A stretch of DNA of 64,000 nt from Thermoplasma sp. Kam2015 (GTDB lineage: Archaea > Thermoplasmatota > Thermoplasmata > Thermoplasmatales > Thermoplasmataceae). Of the stretch, positions 36,226 to 45,515 are shown piece by piece; the first letter of the stretch is position 1; each line of letters begins with the position of its first letter. Location of the stretch: positions 1 through 64,000 of the forward strand of contig NZ_QJSM01000026.1 of the NCBI RefSeq assembly GCF_003205235.1. Reading direction: 5' to 3'. The position numbers and the translations under genes are program-made. Under the pieces are notes generated by a model. That model worked only from the letters and a program-made list of their open reading frames with translations. It searched no databases and was not told the origin of the DNA.

Positions 36226-36390
36226 TGCTCAACATGATTATTACACAATTTCACTATATAAATTTTTTTATCCTGTTCTGTGATAAAACGTTCATAGATG
36301 AAATCGCGATGTCAAACTCCTGATCTATAAAATATCATGCTAAGACATGTCAGCGGCGAAGACATTTATTCCATATCGGAATACTTTATC

Positions 36391-37335
36391 ATGGAGATCA
36401 AAACCGTTGGAGTGATCGGAGCAGGCACGATGGGTTCTGCTATAGCTGAACTTTTTGCCTATAATGGGTTCAATGTTGTTCTGAAGGATCAGAACATGGA
36501 TCTGGCCAGATCAGGATACTCAAAGATAGAAAAAATAGTGAACGATCTGAAGAGGATAAACGATGAAAGACCTGACAAGGAGGTAGCCAGAATAGAGGGT
36601 TATGGAATAAGGCTAAGCGATGATCAGAAGGATACCATAAGAAAGAAACTAAAGGTCAATACCGAAATAGAGCCCATACTGAGAAGAATAAAGATAACGG
36701 ATCAGTACTCGGATCTGTCAGAGTGCGAACTGATCATTGAGGCCGCATTCGAGGATCAGAAGGTAAAGGATCAGATCTTCTCGGATCTATCAGGATTCTC
36801 TGAAAGAGCCATAATAGCATCAAACACCTCCTCCCTGAGCATAACCGAAATGGCTGGCTTTCTGAAAAAGCCTGAGAACGCATTGATACTCCACTTTTTC
36901 AATCCGCCATATCTTCTTCCTCTTGTGGAGATCGTTCCATCCCTATATACATCAGGTGAGATCAGAGATCTTGCATTCAATTTGATATCCAGAATGAAAA
37001 ATCACAGAGAGGGTATGGTTCCTGTAATGGTAAAGGAACGTGAAGGATTCATCGTCAACAGGCTCCTGATACCGATGATAAATACCGCTGCAGAAATGCT
37101 GGACAGTGGCATGGCCTCAGCAAAGGACATAGATACGGCAATGAAGAAGGGGGCAGGATTTCCAATGGGACCGCTTGAACTTGCAGATATGATAGGCATA
37201 GATGTAGTGGTGGACGTCATGGAGGTGCTTGAATCTGCCTATGGCGAACGTTACAAGCCATCGGCTATATTGAGAAGGATGAGGGAGGCAAAACAACTTG
37301 GAAGAAAAACAAGAAGTGGGTTTTATAAATATTAA
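36391..37335 (+). CDS. 3-hydroxyacyl-CoA dehydrogenase
   Basis: 314 residues. NAD-binding fold with GAGTMGSAIAELFAYNGF (about 9-26), IIEAAFED (about 114-121) and the catalytic-region LHFFNPPYLLPLVEIVP with conserved His. The C-terminal helical domain has GFIVNRLLIPMINTAAEML and GFPMGPLELADMIGID. It oxidises 3-hydroxyacyl-CoA in fatty-acid breakdown; the hydratase domain is absent. ATG 36391 is chosen over the open frame from 36337; a TATA-like ATTTATTCC lies 25 bases ahead. Confidence 0.92.
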   Translation: MEIKTVGVIGAGTMGSAIAELFAYNGFNVVLKDQNMDLARSGYSKIEKIVNDLKRINDERPDKEVARIEGYGIRLSDDQKDTIRKKLKVNTEIEPILRRIKITDQYSDLSECELIIEAAFEDQKVKDQIFSDLSGFSERAIIASNTSSLSITEMAGFLKKPENALILHFFNPPYLLPLVEIVPSLYTSGEIRDLAFNLISRMKNHREGMVPVMVKEREGFIVNRLLIPMINTAAEMLDSGMASAKDIDTAMKKGAGFPMGPLELADMIGIDVVVDVMEVLESAYGERYKPSAILRRMREAKQLGRKTRSGFYKY

Positions 37336-37336
37336 T

Positions 37337-37657
37337 TTATTTTATAGGGGTAAGATCAGTCCTCTGCTTGTTGAGCACCACAACGGTAGGTTCAACTATG
37401 TATTTGGACTTTGAGATCCGTGTAATAGAAATTAGGGCAGACTTTCTATTGTTGTTGGCAAACATCTTCCGAATCTCATACACAAGACTCTTGTTCACAA
37501 ACAGTTCGACATATATAGGTACACCCCTGTTGTACCATATGGCGATTATCGAACCCTTGGAGACTCGCTCAATATCCTCCCTCTCTACTTCAACGTCTAT
37601 TCGTTGCCCTATTTCTATTTTCAATTTGCTTACCCAATTTCTAATAAAAAAGACCAT
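37337..37657 (-). CDS. Small basic protein of unknown function
   Basis: 106 residues by the longest frame. A TATA-like TTATATAATGG overlaps the first ATG (37657), so the true start may be TTG 37624, giving about 95 residues beginning KIEIGQRID. Predicted mostly beta (IDVEVEREDIERVSKGSIIAIWYNRGVPIYVELFV), with a basic second half. No family recognised. It ends one base after the dehydrogenase gene, tail to tail. Confidence 0.55.
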   Translation of the reverse strand: MVFFIRNWVSKLKIEIGQRIDVEVEREDIERVSKGSIIAIWYNRGVPIYVELFVNKSLVYEIRKMFANNNRKSALISITRISKSKYIVEPTVVVLNKQRTDLTPIK

Positions 37658-37776
37658 TATATAAGCTTTTCCTGTATTAAAGGTTAAAATCGTTTAATTT
37701 CGATAATAACTAATTTAAGCCATTTCAGAGAGCCACGAAGACGTTTATGTAGCAATTATGTCATATCAAAAAACCA

Positions 37777-38205
37777 TCAGGAGCTTTTCTCCACAAGAGT
37801 TATGCCAAGTATCTTCTCAAGCTTTCTGGCAATCTTCAGATCGGGCATCAATTCTCCTCTTTCTATGCTCGCTATTACATTTTTTCTTTCAAATATCTTG
37901 GCTGCCAGATCCGCCTGCGACATGGCGAGTCTTTCCCTTGCGTTCTTCACCAGTTCGGCATAATCCTCAACAATATCAAGATCCTCTTCATTTACCCTTC
38001 TGACCGGTTTCTTTGCCGTGACTACCCTGGGCATAGGCTTATCCGGAAGCTGCACCTTTATCGGCTGTTCAACAGGCTTGAACTTGTTATGCTCTATGAC
38101 CGGAGTGCCAAATTTGGCGCAGTCATCGCATACATTGAGGACGGCACCATCGATCATGATCTTCGTTGTCTTTGATACCTTTTTACCACACATTTCGCAT
38201 TCCAT
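37777..38205 (-). CDS. Archaeal MBF1 (helix-turn-helix and zinc ribbon)
   Basis: 142 residues. An N-terminal zinc ribbon (CEMC...CDDC, residues 3-29) and a linker lead to a Cro/C1-type helix-turn-helix (about 88-140, ARERLAMSQADLAAKIFERKNVIASIERGELMP). This is the archaeal MBF1 layout; archaeal MBF1 is linked to translation. A 12-bp palindrome (CATCATATGATG, 38273-38284) lies upstream of the promoter near 38235. Confidence 0.85.
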   Translation of the reverse strand: MECEMCGKKVSKTTKIMIDGAVLNVCDDCAKFGTPVIEHNKFKPVEQPIKVQLPDKPMPRVVTAKKPVRRVNEEDLDIVEDYAELVKNARERLAMSQADLAAKIFERKNVIASIERGELMPDLKIARKLEKILGITLVEKSS

Positions 38206-38417
38206 AATGATTTATGCATGCCTTCAGGATAATTAATCTTTTACCAAGTTGATGAAGAAGAGTTACGCCATCCATCATATGATGTTCACCAATGCATGAT
38301 TATACGGTATTTCGAGCATTGACTGTGCAGGCATAGCGGTCTTATCTTGCACATTACATCCCCCATTTCAGGTACAGTTCCCAATTTATTTATATTCATT
38401 AAATATGCTAAAGCAGG

Positions 38418-39098
38418 ATGGTAGAGAGAAAGCAGAGAAGATCAGCCCAACCCGTCTTTCTATATGGCTCGAAGAGTATACTGAAGATTGGAACGAAGAT
38501 ATACACCAGAACGAGTAAGAATAAGAAGGTTTACGGTGAGGACATAATTAGATTCGATCATAACAATTACCGAGAATGGAAACCGGAGAGAAGTAAGCTT
38601 TCCGCCGCCATACTTAAGGGACTTCATCATATGCCGATAGGTGAAAAAAGCTATGTTCTCTATCTGGGAGCATCAACAGGTACAACTGTCAGCCATATCT
38701 CTGATATAGCCTCCCAGGGATCCATATTTGCAGTAGAAGTGGCCTATGAACCCTTTTCAAAGCTTCTCGACCTGTCAGAGCAGCGCGAAAACATTTATCC
38801 AATAATGGAAGATGCAAACCTACCGGAGAGATATAGTTTCTTCATAGATCATGTCGATGTGATGTATCAGGATATATCACAGAGAAATCAGATCGCAATA
38901 TTCCAGAGAAACATGGAGAAATTCAATCCAAGATCGGCATTTCTCATATTGAAGACCAGGTCAATAGCCTCAACGCAGGATTCGAGGACTATTCTCAAAA
39001 AGACCGTAGATCAGATGTCCCCATACAATATCAGGGAGATCATAGATCTGTCACCCTATGATACCGATCATTACATGATCCTCGTCGATGCCAGATGA
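38418..39098 (+). CDS. flpA: Fibrillarin-like rRNA/tRNA 2'-O-methyltransferase
   Basis: 226 residues. SAM-binding LYLGASTGTTVSHISDI (motif I, about 76-92), the AVEVAYEP motif and MYQDISQRNQ match fibrillarin. The N-terminal domain is the archaeal type, without the eukaryotic Gly-Arg tail. It is the catalytic subunit of C/D-box RNPs. TTTATTTATATTCATT (38384-38399) is a typical promoter. The partner Nop5 is not in the window. Confidence 0.93.
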   Translation: MVERKQRRSAQPVFLYGSKSILKIGTKIYTRTSKNKKVYGEDIIRFDHNNYREWKPERSKLSAAILKGLHHMPIGEKSYVLYLGASTGTTVSHISDIASQGSIFAVEVAYEPFSKLLDLSEQRENIYPIMEDANLPERYSFFIDHVDVMYQDISQRNQIAIFQRNMEKFNPRSAFLILKTRSIASTQDSRTILKKTVDQMSPYNIREIIDLSPYDTDHYMILVDAR

Positions 39099-39390
39099 TT
39101 TGAAGTGCATATTAATGATGATATTTCCCGGTCTGTTCTGTAACGTTTACGTTGCATTCGTCTCTGAAACTTTTTCCTCTATTCAATTTAAGAAGATGCA
39201 TATATCCGTGAAACATTTGCAAGATCCCACCTTTGAAGGGTGCGCTCGACTGCAACAAAATGCGCAAATCACATTTCATAACCATATTTCTTAAGTCTCA
39301 GGATGCAGCCACATGGCTTTTGAAGAACTTCATCAAGAGATTAACGCGGAACGATCATCGATAATATATATGCATGTTCTATAGGGTATT

Positions 39391-39864
39391 ATGAAATTGA
39401 CTGTGAATGGCTGGTATACCAATATGCGGTTTTCGGCTGCGCATTTCATACCATCACACATAAAGTGCTCCCGTCTTCATGGTCATGACTATGGGATAAT
39501 CGTGAACGTTGAGGGCGAACTGATGGATGGCATGCTTATAGACTTTATCGAGCTTAAGAATGCAATAAGATCTGTCATCAATGAAATGGATCATAAACTT
39601 CTTGTTCCTGCAAAGGCGAATATAGCAAAATACGACGAAGAAAAGGATGAATATGAGATAGTGTACAGCAACAAGAGGATGATCATCCCGGGTGAATTCG
39701 TGTATCTCGTTGACGTGAACAACACAACCAGCGAAGAACTATCTGCCTATGTAGCAAGGCGTGTTGGTGAAAAACTAAGGCTGAAGAAGAACATCAAAAA
39801 GCTTGAGATCTCCGTGGAAGAGGGGCCGGGTCAGGGAGTATTCTCGGAAGCCATGCTTCCCTAG
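39391..39864 (+). CDS. queD: 6-pyruvoyl-tetrahydropterin synthase family, QueD-type
   Basis: 157 residues. Zinc-binding histidines are in FSAAHF (residues 14-19) and LHGHDYG (about 29-35), with a catalytic-region MDHKLL (about 65-71) and EGPGQGVF near the end. In archaea QueD supplies 6-carboxy-tetrahydropterin for preQ0 and archaeosine. It precedes queC by 26 bases, which supports this role over a biopterin role. AATATATATGC at 39360-39370 is the promoter. The length, with an insertion around residues 75-100, is slightly above average. Confidence 0.88.
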   Translation: MKLTVNGWYTNMRFSAAHFIPSHIKCSRLHGHDYGIIVNVEGELMDGMLIDFIELKNAIRSVINEMDHKLLVPAKANIAKYDEEKDEYEIVYSNKRMIIPGEFVYLVDVNNTTSEELSAYVARRVGEKLRLKKNIKKLEISVEEGPGQGVFSEAMLP

Positions 39865-39889
39865 ATCGGATCCTGAGGGTGAGGAGGAG

Positions 39890-40609
39890 ATGGAGGGGAA
39901 GAGAAAGGCTGTCGTGCTGCTCTCTGGTGGACTGGATTCAAGTACGGTTCTGGCCTATGCCATTTCGAAAGGCTATGATGTCCATGCCATTTCCTTTGAT
40001 TATGGCCAGAGGCATTCAAGGGAGATGAAAAGTTCAGAGGATCTAGCGAGATATTACGGCGTGGATAGGAAAATAGTACATGTGGATCTCAGATCCATCG
40101 GGAAGAGCGCTCTGACCGATGATATAGAGGTTCCCACCAGGAGCCTGGAATCAATATCCGATGAAATTCCGGTCACCTATGTTCCAGCAAGAAACACTAT
40201 ATTTCTGGCCATTGCTGCAGCATATGCGGAATCGCTGGGATCAACGGACATATTCATCGGTGCAAATGCGATAGATTACAGCGGATACCCTGACTGCAGG
40301 CCTGAATATTTCAATGCCATGGAGAACGCACTCAGCCTTGGGACTGAGATAGGATTGAAACATGGGATGCATATAAACGTTCCACTACAGTATCTTACAA
40401 AGGGAGAAATAATAACACTTGGTATGAAGCTCGGCGTTCCATACCATCTCACATGGTCATGCTATCGTGGTGGAGATAAAGCCTGCGGTGAATGCGATTC
40501 ATGCCTGCTGAGGTTGAAGGGATTTATGGAGGCTGGATCGGAAGATCCTATAAAATATGAAAAATATCCAGAGTTCTACGAACGATATTTAAAGGATAGA
40601 AAAAAATAA
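39890..40609 (+). CDS. queC: 7-cyano-7-deazaguanine (preQ0) synthase QueC
   Basis: 239 residues. The ATP-pyrophosphatase P-loop is LLSGGLDSSTVLAYA (about 10-24) and the C-terminal zinc site uses CYRGGDKACGECDSCLLR. It makes preQ0 from carboxy-deazaguanine. ATG 39890 is chosen because GAGGGTGAGGAGG lies directly ahead; the frame is open further back over queD. It acts between QueD and ArcS in archaeosine synthesis. Confidence 0.94.
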   Translation: MEGKRKAVVLLSGGLDSSTVLAYAISKGYDVHAISFDYGQRHSREMKSSEDLARYYGVDRKIVHVDLRSIGKSALTDDIEVPTRSLESISDEIPVTYVPARNTIFLAIAAAYAESLGSTDIFIGANAIDYSGYPDCRPEYFNAMENALSLGTEIGLKHGMHINVPLQYLTKGEIITLGMKLGVPYHLTWSCYRGGDKACGECDSCLLRLKGFMEAGSEDPIKYEKYPEFYERYLKDRKK

Positions 40610-40615
40610 TTTGGA

Positions 40616-41593
40616 TCAGTGGTTGTGCTTAGTGATCCACTCATCCACCTTCTTTGAGCTGGCCTCAACCGAGGCAACGCTCTTCTTCCAGAGTTCCAGC
40701 TCATCCGGTTTGAAATCTATATCGTAGATCTCTTCCACACCCTGTTCTCCTATCTTTATCGGCACGCCTATGAACTTATCCTTAATTCCATAGTGATCCG
40801 CATGCTTTCCTGTTATGTATGCTGCGCACGGAATCACACGCTTCTTATCCATGATCACGGATTCAACCATGGCGGTTATGGATATACCGGGCGCATAGAA
40901 GGCGCTGCCTGTCTTCAGGTAATTAACTATCTCTCCGCCACCGAATCTTGTCCTTTTGACTATCTCGTCAATCTTCTCCTTTGACAGAAGATTCTCGATG
41001 GGTATACCAGCTACGCTCGAGTATCTTATGAAGGGTACCATATCATCGCCATGTCCTCCTATAACGAATGCATTCACGTCCTCAACGGATACGTTAAGCT
41101 CCTTTGCAAGGAATGTCCTGAATCTTGAACTGTCCAGAGAACCGCCGAGACCCATGATCTTGGACGGAGTGATACCCGTAAATTTCTGAAGCGCGTAGGC
41201 CATGATATCTGCAGGGTTGGATACCACAACGATTATGGAATCCGGTGAATATTTCTTTATATTTCTGGACACGTCTGATATTATCTCAACGTTCTTGTCG
41301 AAGAGATCGTCCCTGCTCATACCTGGTTTCCTTGCAAGTCCTGCAGTTACGACTATTACATCGCTTCCCTCCATGTTCTTATACTTAGATTCATCGCTGG
41401 TGCTGAATCCGACCACATCAAGATCGTATCTCCAGTGTGGTGCGCCTTCCTGAATATCAAGCGCCTTTCCCTCGGGAATACCGTCAACGACATCGAAAAG
41501 GTAAACATCGCCAAGCTGCTTTGCGGCCAAGAACTGAGCAACGGTTGCACCGACATTGCCGGCGCCTATTACAGAAATCTTCTTTCTTGCCAT
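40616..41593 (-). CDS. mdh: Malate dehydrogenase
   Basis: 325 residues, LDH-like MDH family: GAGNVGATVAQFLA (about 9-22), DVVDGIPEGKALDI with the Asp preferring NAD, MSRDDLF with substrate Arg, VVSNPAD, and the catalytic GGHGDDMVP. It oxidises malate to oxaloacetate in the citric acid cycle. ATG 41593 follows TTTTTAATAAAG at about 41614-41625, so the transcript is leaderless; the open frame to 41650 is not used. Confidence 0.95.
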   Translation of the reverse strand: MARKKISVIGAGNVGATVAQFLAAKQLGDVYLFDVVDGIPEGKALDIQEGAPHWRYDLDVVGFSTSDESKYKNMEGSDVIVVTAGLARKPGMSRDDLFDKNVEIISDVSRNIKKYSPDSIIVVVSNPADIMAYALQKFTGITPSKIMGLGGSLDSSRFRTFLAKELNVSVEDVNAFVIGGHGDDMVPFIRYSSVAGIPIENLLSKEKIDEIVKRTRFGGGEIVNYLKTGSAFYAPGISITAMVESVIMDKKRVIPCAAYITGKHADHYGIKDKFIGVPIKIGEQGVEEIYDIDFKPDELELWKKSVASVEASSKKVDEWITKHNH

Positions 41594-41740
41594 GGATGAG
41601 TATCTCTTCTTTATTAAAAAATTGTTCTCATTTTTATGTATTAACTGCAATGAAAAATGTGGAAAATTTAGCCATTCGTAAATAAATTAATATATAGAAA
41701 AAAGTTAGACATAACATAATCTGGGAGGCGTCGATGTAAC

Positions 41741-43165
41741 TTGGCTACCGATCCTATCATGTATATATTCGAGCAATTTTTCGATCAACGTTTCGGAAAG
41801 TCCATGGTTATTAAGGGAAAGCCTGGATCTGGAAAAACAACCTTCACGCTTGATTTTCTCACATCCATAAGGGATCATCATCCCGTGTATTACATATCGT
41901 CAAGAACCACTGAAGCTTCGATAGCGGATGCCTACCCATGGATCAAGGAACGATTCAGCGGTGAGGGCGAGATAAAGAAGGTTAGAACCGACTATCTGAA
42001 TCGCTTTGAAAGAATGGTAGAGGAAGGGAAATTTGGTGATTACCTTCGGGACGGCCTCATCATTGATACAAAGAAGATCGTGCCTATCATACATTCCCTT
42101 TACGAATTCGTCGATGCCCACAGCGGTGAGAGACCCATCATAGCTCTGGACTCGATTGACGCCATAGCTGAAGAGTACAACATACCTGAGGATTTTCTAT
42201 TTCTTATGCTTAAGAATGATCTCGTCGAGGGTTCCGGAGCAAACCTGATATCCATACTAGAGGCGAAGCAGAATGAAAGGCTGGAGTACTTCGCAGACGG
42301 TGTTGTCAGCCTAGATTACAACATAAAGAACGATATGCTCATAAGGTCGCTCACGCTGGAGAAGATGAGGGGCATATCCATCGGGCCTTATCCAAGCTAC
42401 ATGTTTTCCCTTGCAGGCGGTAAGTTCAACAGCGTGATGCGGAGCAGCCTTGTGTTTCCTGATGTTAAATATGAACCAACAAGAATATCCGATCCGGCTG
42501 AATTCCAGGTATCTCTTGGCGATACTGAGTACGGGAAGCTGACGCCCGAGGGTACCGATACTGTACCTGGAGGTTCCATCGTTATTCTGCATATCAAGGA
42601 TAAAGGGCCATCGGTCAACGACTTCGTCTCGTTATTCAAGACTAACCTCATCATCAACAATATCATTCAAGGACGCGGGGTGATCGATGTTACCGCCAGC
42701 GGATATGAAACATACACCGTTCTTCTCAAATCCCTGGCTGGAAAATATCTCAACAACTACATAACGACCTCAAAATCGGATATGATCAATCCGTACGTTA
42801 TCTCGCTCAAAGGGGTCAGGTTGAAGGATGATATAAACCGTGAGATAATAGAGGTGAAACTGGCTCAGTCAAAGGGCCCTTATGTGTACTTCCTCTCCTC
42901 CGATTATCTATACCTTGTATATGGACCTGAATTTCTCAATCAGATCATAGAGGTGGTGGATGATATAAGGACCACCGGCGTCATATTCATAGTTGCGGAT
43001 GATACAACCTATGATAAGATGTTTTCAGCATCGCATATCTCCCTTGATATATTTTCAGTCAATGGATATGCGGCGGTTTCCTCCAACAAAACATCGTCTT
43101 ATCTCGTGCAGATAATACCTGATGAAAAAAGGTGGCCAAAAATAAGGTTTATAGAGATTGAATGA
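41741..43165 (+). CDS. KaiC/GvpD-like RecA-superfamily ATPase
   Basis: 474 residues. The N-terminal RecA-like domain has Walker A KGKPGSGKTT (about 25-34), SSRTTE as in KaiC-type proteins, and Walker B PIIALDSIDAIAEE. A C-terminal half (about 270-474) with no clear P-loop follows; it may be a degenerate second domain. Related archaeal proteins are called KaiC-like or GvpD-like, and function is undefined. No gas-vesicle genes are nearby. The TTG start at 41741 has GGGAGG about 13 bases upstream; ATG 41759 is an alternative. Confidence 0.65.
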   Translation: MATDPIMYIFEQFFDQRFGKSMVIKGKPGSGKTTFTLDFLTSIRDHHPVYYISSRTTEASIADAYPWIKERFSGEGEIKKVRTDYLNRFERMVEEGKFGDYLRDGLIIDTKKIVPIIHSLYEFVDAHSGERPIIALDSIDAIAEEYNIPEDFLFLMLKNDLVEGSGANLISILEAKQNERLEYFADGVVSLDYNIKNDMLIRSLTLEKMRGISIGPYPSYMFSLAGGKFNSVMRSSLVFPDVKYEPTRISDPAEFQVSLGDTEYGKLTPEGTDTVPGGSIVILHIKDKGPSVNDFVSLFKTNLIINNIIQGRGVIDVTASGYETYTVLLKSLAGKYLNNYITTSKSDMINPYVISLKGVRLKDDINREIIEVKLAQSKGPYVYFLSSDYLYLVYGPEFLNQIIEVVDDIRTTGVIFIVADDTTYDKMFSASHISLDIFSVNGYAAVSSNKTSSYLVQIIPDEKRWPKIRFIEIE

Positions 43166-43167
43166 TT

Positions 43168-43779
43168 TTATTTTACAAATTTGAGATACCAGGTCTTCAC
43201 GCCGGGTTCTCCATCCCTCTTCAGACTGGCCTCCACGGTTGAAGGTGCTCCCTCTATTCCCTCCTGTCCAGGCTGCCAGTTTGCAGGCGTTGCTAGCTTA
43301 CGTTCCCAGTTGAACTGGAGTGCCTTTATGACCCTTATTATTTCATCTATGTTTCTTCCAGTTTCGGCCGGGTAATATATCATCCATCTCACTATCTGAT
43401 TCGGGTCTATGATGAATACTCCTCTCACCGTGGCTCCAGATTTCTCATCTATCAGGTTATACTGCCGGGCGACTTCCTTATCGATATCGGCTATTATCGG
43501 GAACGGTATCTCTATTCCGAAATGTTCCTTAATGTCTCTTATCCATGCTATATGGCTGTAAACGCTGTCAATACTTAGGCCGATGAGTTCCACACCCAGA
43601 GCCTGAAAATCTTTATAGCGCTCCGTGAATGCTATGAACTCTGTGGTGCATACTGGCGTGAAGTCGCCTGGATGCGAAAACAGCAAAACCCATTTTCCCC
43701 TGTAGCTTGACAGGGTTATAGGACCCTTGGATGTGTTCACGGTAAAATCCGGAGCTTTTTGTCCCAATGTAACTGGCAT
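43168..43779 (-). CDS. Peroxiredoxin (Prx6 type, 1-Cys)
   Basis: 203 residues. The peroxidatic Cys44 is in HPGDFTPVCTTE, and the arginine of the active site follows in RGVFIIDPNQ. No other cysteine exists in the chain, so it must be a 1-Cys enzyme, whereas many archaeal Prx6 proteins carry two more near the C-terminus. The C-terminal extension TPANWQPGQEG...TWYLKFV is typical. It reduces peroxides and needs an outside thiol donor. Tail-to-tail with the KaiC-like gene, two bases apart. Confidence 0.93.
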   Translation of the reverse strand: MPVTLGQKAPDFTVNTSKGPITLSSYRGKWVLLFSHPGDFTPVCTTEFIAFTERYKDFQALGVELIGLSIDSVYSHIAWIRDIKEHFGIEIPFPIIADIDKEVARQYNLIDEKSGATVRGVFIIDPNQIVRWMIYYPAETGRNIDEIIRVIKALQFNWERKLATPANWQPGQEGIEGAPSTVEASLKRDGEPGVKTWYLKFVK

Positions 43780-43853
43780 TCAGATCACCAGAGGAACAAT
43801 GATAGAAAAAATATAAGGGTATTGAATTGTGCAATGCTAATATTTAATCTATA

Positions 43854-44816
43854 TTATTTTGAATCAGTTAGTATTTGCTCGGTGAAATACGTTATAACGA
43901 TGTCCGCACCTGCTCTGAATATTGATAGGATCGATTCTCTTATGGTGTCCTCTGAAAGATATCCATTCTTCACAGCATTGTAGATCATGTTGTATTCTCC
44001 ACTCACGCTGTATGCGGCCAGCGGCAGATCAAATCTTTCTCTGGCCTTTGCGATGATATCGAGATAGAACAGGGCAGGTTTAACCATCACTATGTCTGCA
44101 CCTTCGTAAACATCAAGGTCGATCTCTCTGAGTGCCTCTCTCTGATTCCTGTAATCCATCTGATAACTCTTCCTGTCTCCCACCTTTGGAGCAGATTCTG
44201 CGGCTTCCCTGAAAGGACCGTATAAATTGGATGAGAATTTTGAACTGTAGGCCATTATCATCACATTCTGGAAGCCATCACCGTCAAGTTCATCCCGTAT
44301 TGCCGACACCTGACCGTCCATCATTCCACTTGGTGCTACTATATCGACACCAGCTTCAGCATAGCTCTTCGCTATCTTTCTGTATACCTCTAGAGTAGAA
44401 TCATTATCCACATAGCCATTCTTGATCAATCCGCACTGGCCTGTGTCGGTATATTCGCACAGACAGAGATCGCCTATCGTTATGAGATCGGTACTTTCCT
44501 TAATGATGGATATCGCCCTCTGTATGACTCCATTCCGATCATATGCGCTGCTGCCAGTGCTATCCTTATGCTCTGGAACACCGAACAGTAGCACGGATCT
44601 GACACCTATATCTTCAAGATGCTTTGCATAATCCTTCAACTGGTTCAGCGGATACCTTCGTATTCCTGGCATAGACGCTATTTCAACAGGTTTCTGGATT
44701 CCTTCTTCAACGAATATGGGCATGACAAGTTTCTCTGGCCTTATATCTGTCTCTGAGAAAAGATCTCTGAAATTCTGATCTTTTCTGTACCTTCTCATCC
44801 TCACGATTGGAAACAT
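43854..44816 (-). CDS. hemB: Delta-aminolevulinic acid dehydratase (porphobilinogen synthase)
   Basis: 320 residues. Zinc-binding cysteines are in DLCLCEYTDTGQCG (Cys118, 120 and 128). The Schiff-base lysines are in YSSKFSS and DIVMVKPAL. It condenses two aminolevulinate molecules in tetrapyrrole synthesis. No other haem gene is adjacent. CTATTTATC at about 44842-44850 gives a leaderless ATG 44816. Confidence 0.95.
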   Translation of the reverse strand: MFPIVRMRRYRKDQNFRDLFSETDIRPEKLVMPIFVEEGIQKPVEIASMPGIRRYPLNQLKDYAKHLEDIGVRSVLLFGVPEHKDSTGSSAYDRNGVIQRAISIIKESTDLITIGDLCLCEYTDTGQCGLIKNGYVDNDSTLEVYRKIAKSYAEAGVDIVAPSGMMDGQVSAIRDELDGDGFQNVMIMAYSSKFSSNLYGPFREAAESAPKVGDRKSYQMDYRNQREALREIDLDVYEGADIVMVKPALFYLDIIAKARERFDLPLAAYSVSGEYNMIYNAVKNGYLSEDTIRESILSIFRAGADIVITYFTEQILTDSK

Positions 44817-44981
44817 GATGGTGCATTGCTTCTTGAGATAAATAGTATGTACAGATTCAATTATTAGCTGAACTTACTTGTTAAATAAATTATAGTATGA
44901 TTGAATATCCGGATCATGACACTCTGCGCAATGTACAATATCTCGATAGCTGGATCTCATCCCACCACAATATGCGTGGTT

Positions 44982-45248
44982 ATGGAGAGATTTCTCGAAT
45001 CGTTTAACGAGCTCTACGACATAATTGACGAGGACGATCCTGACGTGATGATGGATTTTATCTCCAGGTATGCCAGAACAGACGAGATAATGCCGGACGA
45101 TAAGACTGTTGGCTTTGTCGTTATAAATGCACAGAAGAAGCTCATGTCCGTTTCTTTCTCAGATATAGATGAAAACATGAAGCGCATCATAAGATCTACA
45201 GCAGAAAAATTCAAAAATAAAGGATTCAAGGTAGAAGCTGATCTCTAA
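44982..45248 (+). CDS. Small acidic protein of unknown function
   Basis: 88 residues from ATG 44982 (MERFLESFNELYDIIDEDD...). The frame is open from TTG 44901, and ATG 44916 would fit a leaderless start after TTAAATAAAT (44881-44890), so the start is unsettled. It has an acidic helix, then a two-strand unit (VGFVVINAQKKLMSVSFSD) and a C-terminal helix. No family recognised; codon use is normal. It converges with the small genes of the nuo operon. Confidence 0.55.
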   Translation: MERFLESFNELYDIIDEDDPDVMMDFISRYARTDEIMPDDKTVGFVVINAQKKLMSVSFSDIDENMKRIIRSTAEKFKNKGFKVEADL

Positions 45249-45269
45249 AAAAGGATGAAAGTATAGACA

Positions 45270-45515
45270 TCAGTACATGGTCAGATTGTATTTTTTATCC
45301 ATATACTCATAGTCCCTGCGATTTCTAATATTCAACAGCTTCGTCAGTTCTTCCATCTTTTCTCTGTACCTGTCATCATAGATCTCTCTGCCGAGAACGA
45401 GCCTGCCAAGGTCATCATCATACATGACCTGTTCGCCGTATTTCTTGAGACAATGAATGCATTCTGCGGCTTCCTCCTCATCCTCAACATGCTGAAAGCA
45501 CTCCTCGAAGCTCAT
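45270..45515 (-). CDS. Small acidic protein, last gene of the nuo transcript
   Basis: 81 residues, rich in Glu, Asp and Tyr. It has a CIHCLKKYGEQV segment (cysteines spaced C-x2-C, about residues 19-22) that could bind metal, although two cysteines are too few alone. Its start overlaps the previous gene by four bases (ATGA). Because it trails nuoN it may be an accessory or assembly protein for the complex (inference). Confidence 0.6.
   Translation of the reverse strand: MSFEECFQHVEDEEEAAECIHCLKKYGEQVMYDDDLGRLVLGREIYDDRYREKMEELTKLLNIRNRRDYEYMDKKYNLTMY

Noticed and set aside
39088-39294. 68-residue frame overlapping the end of the fibrillarin gene
   Set aside because: Composition is unlike a folded protein, it overlaps flpA in another frame, and there is no promoter. 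The 292-base gap before queD otherwise shows only the queD promoter.
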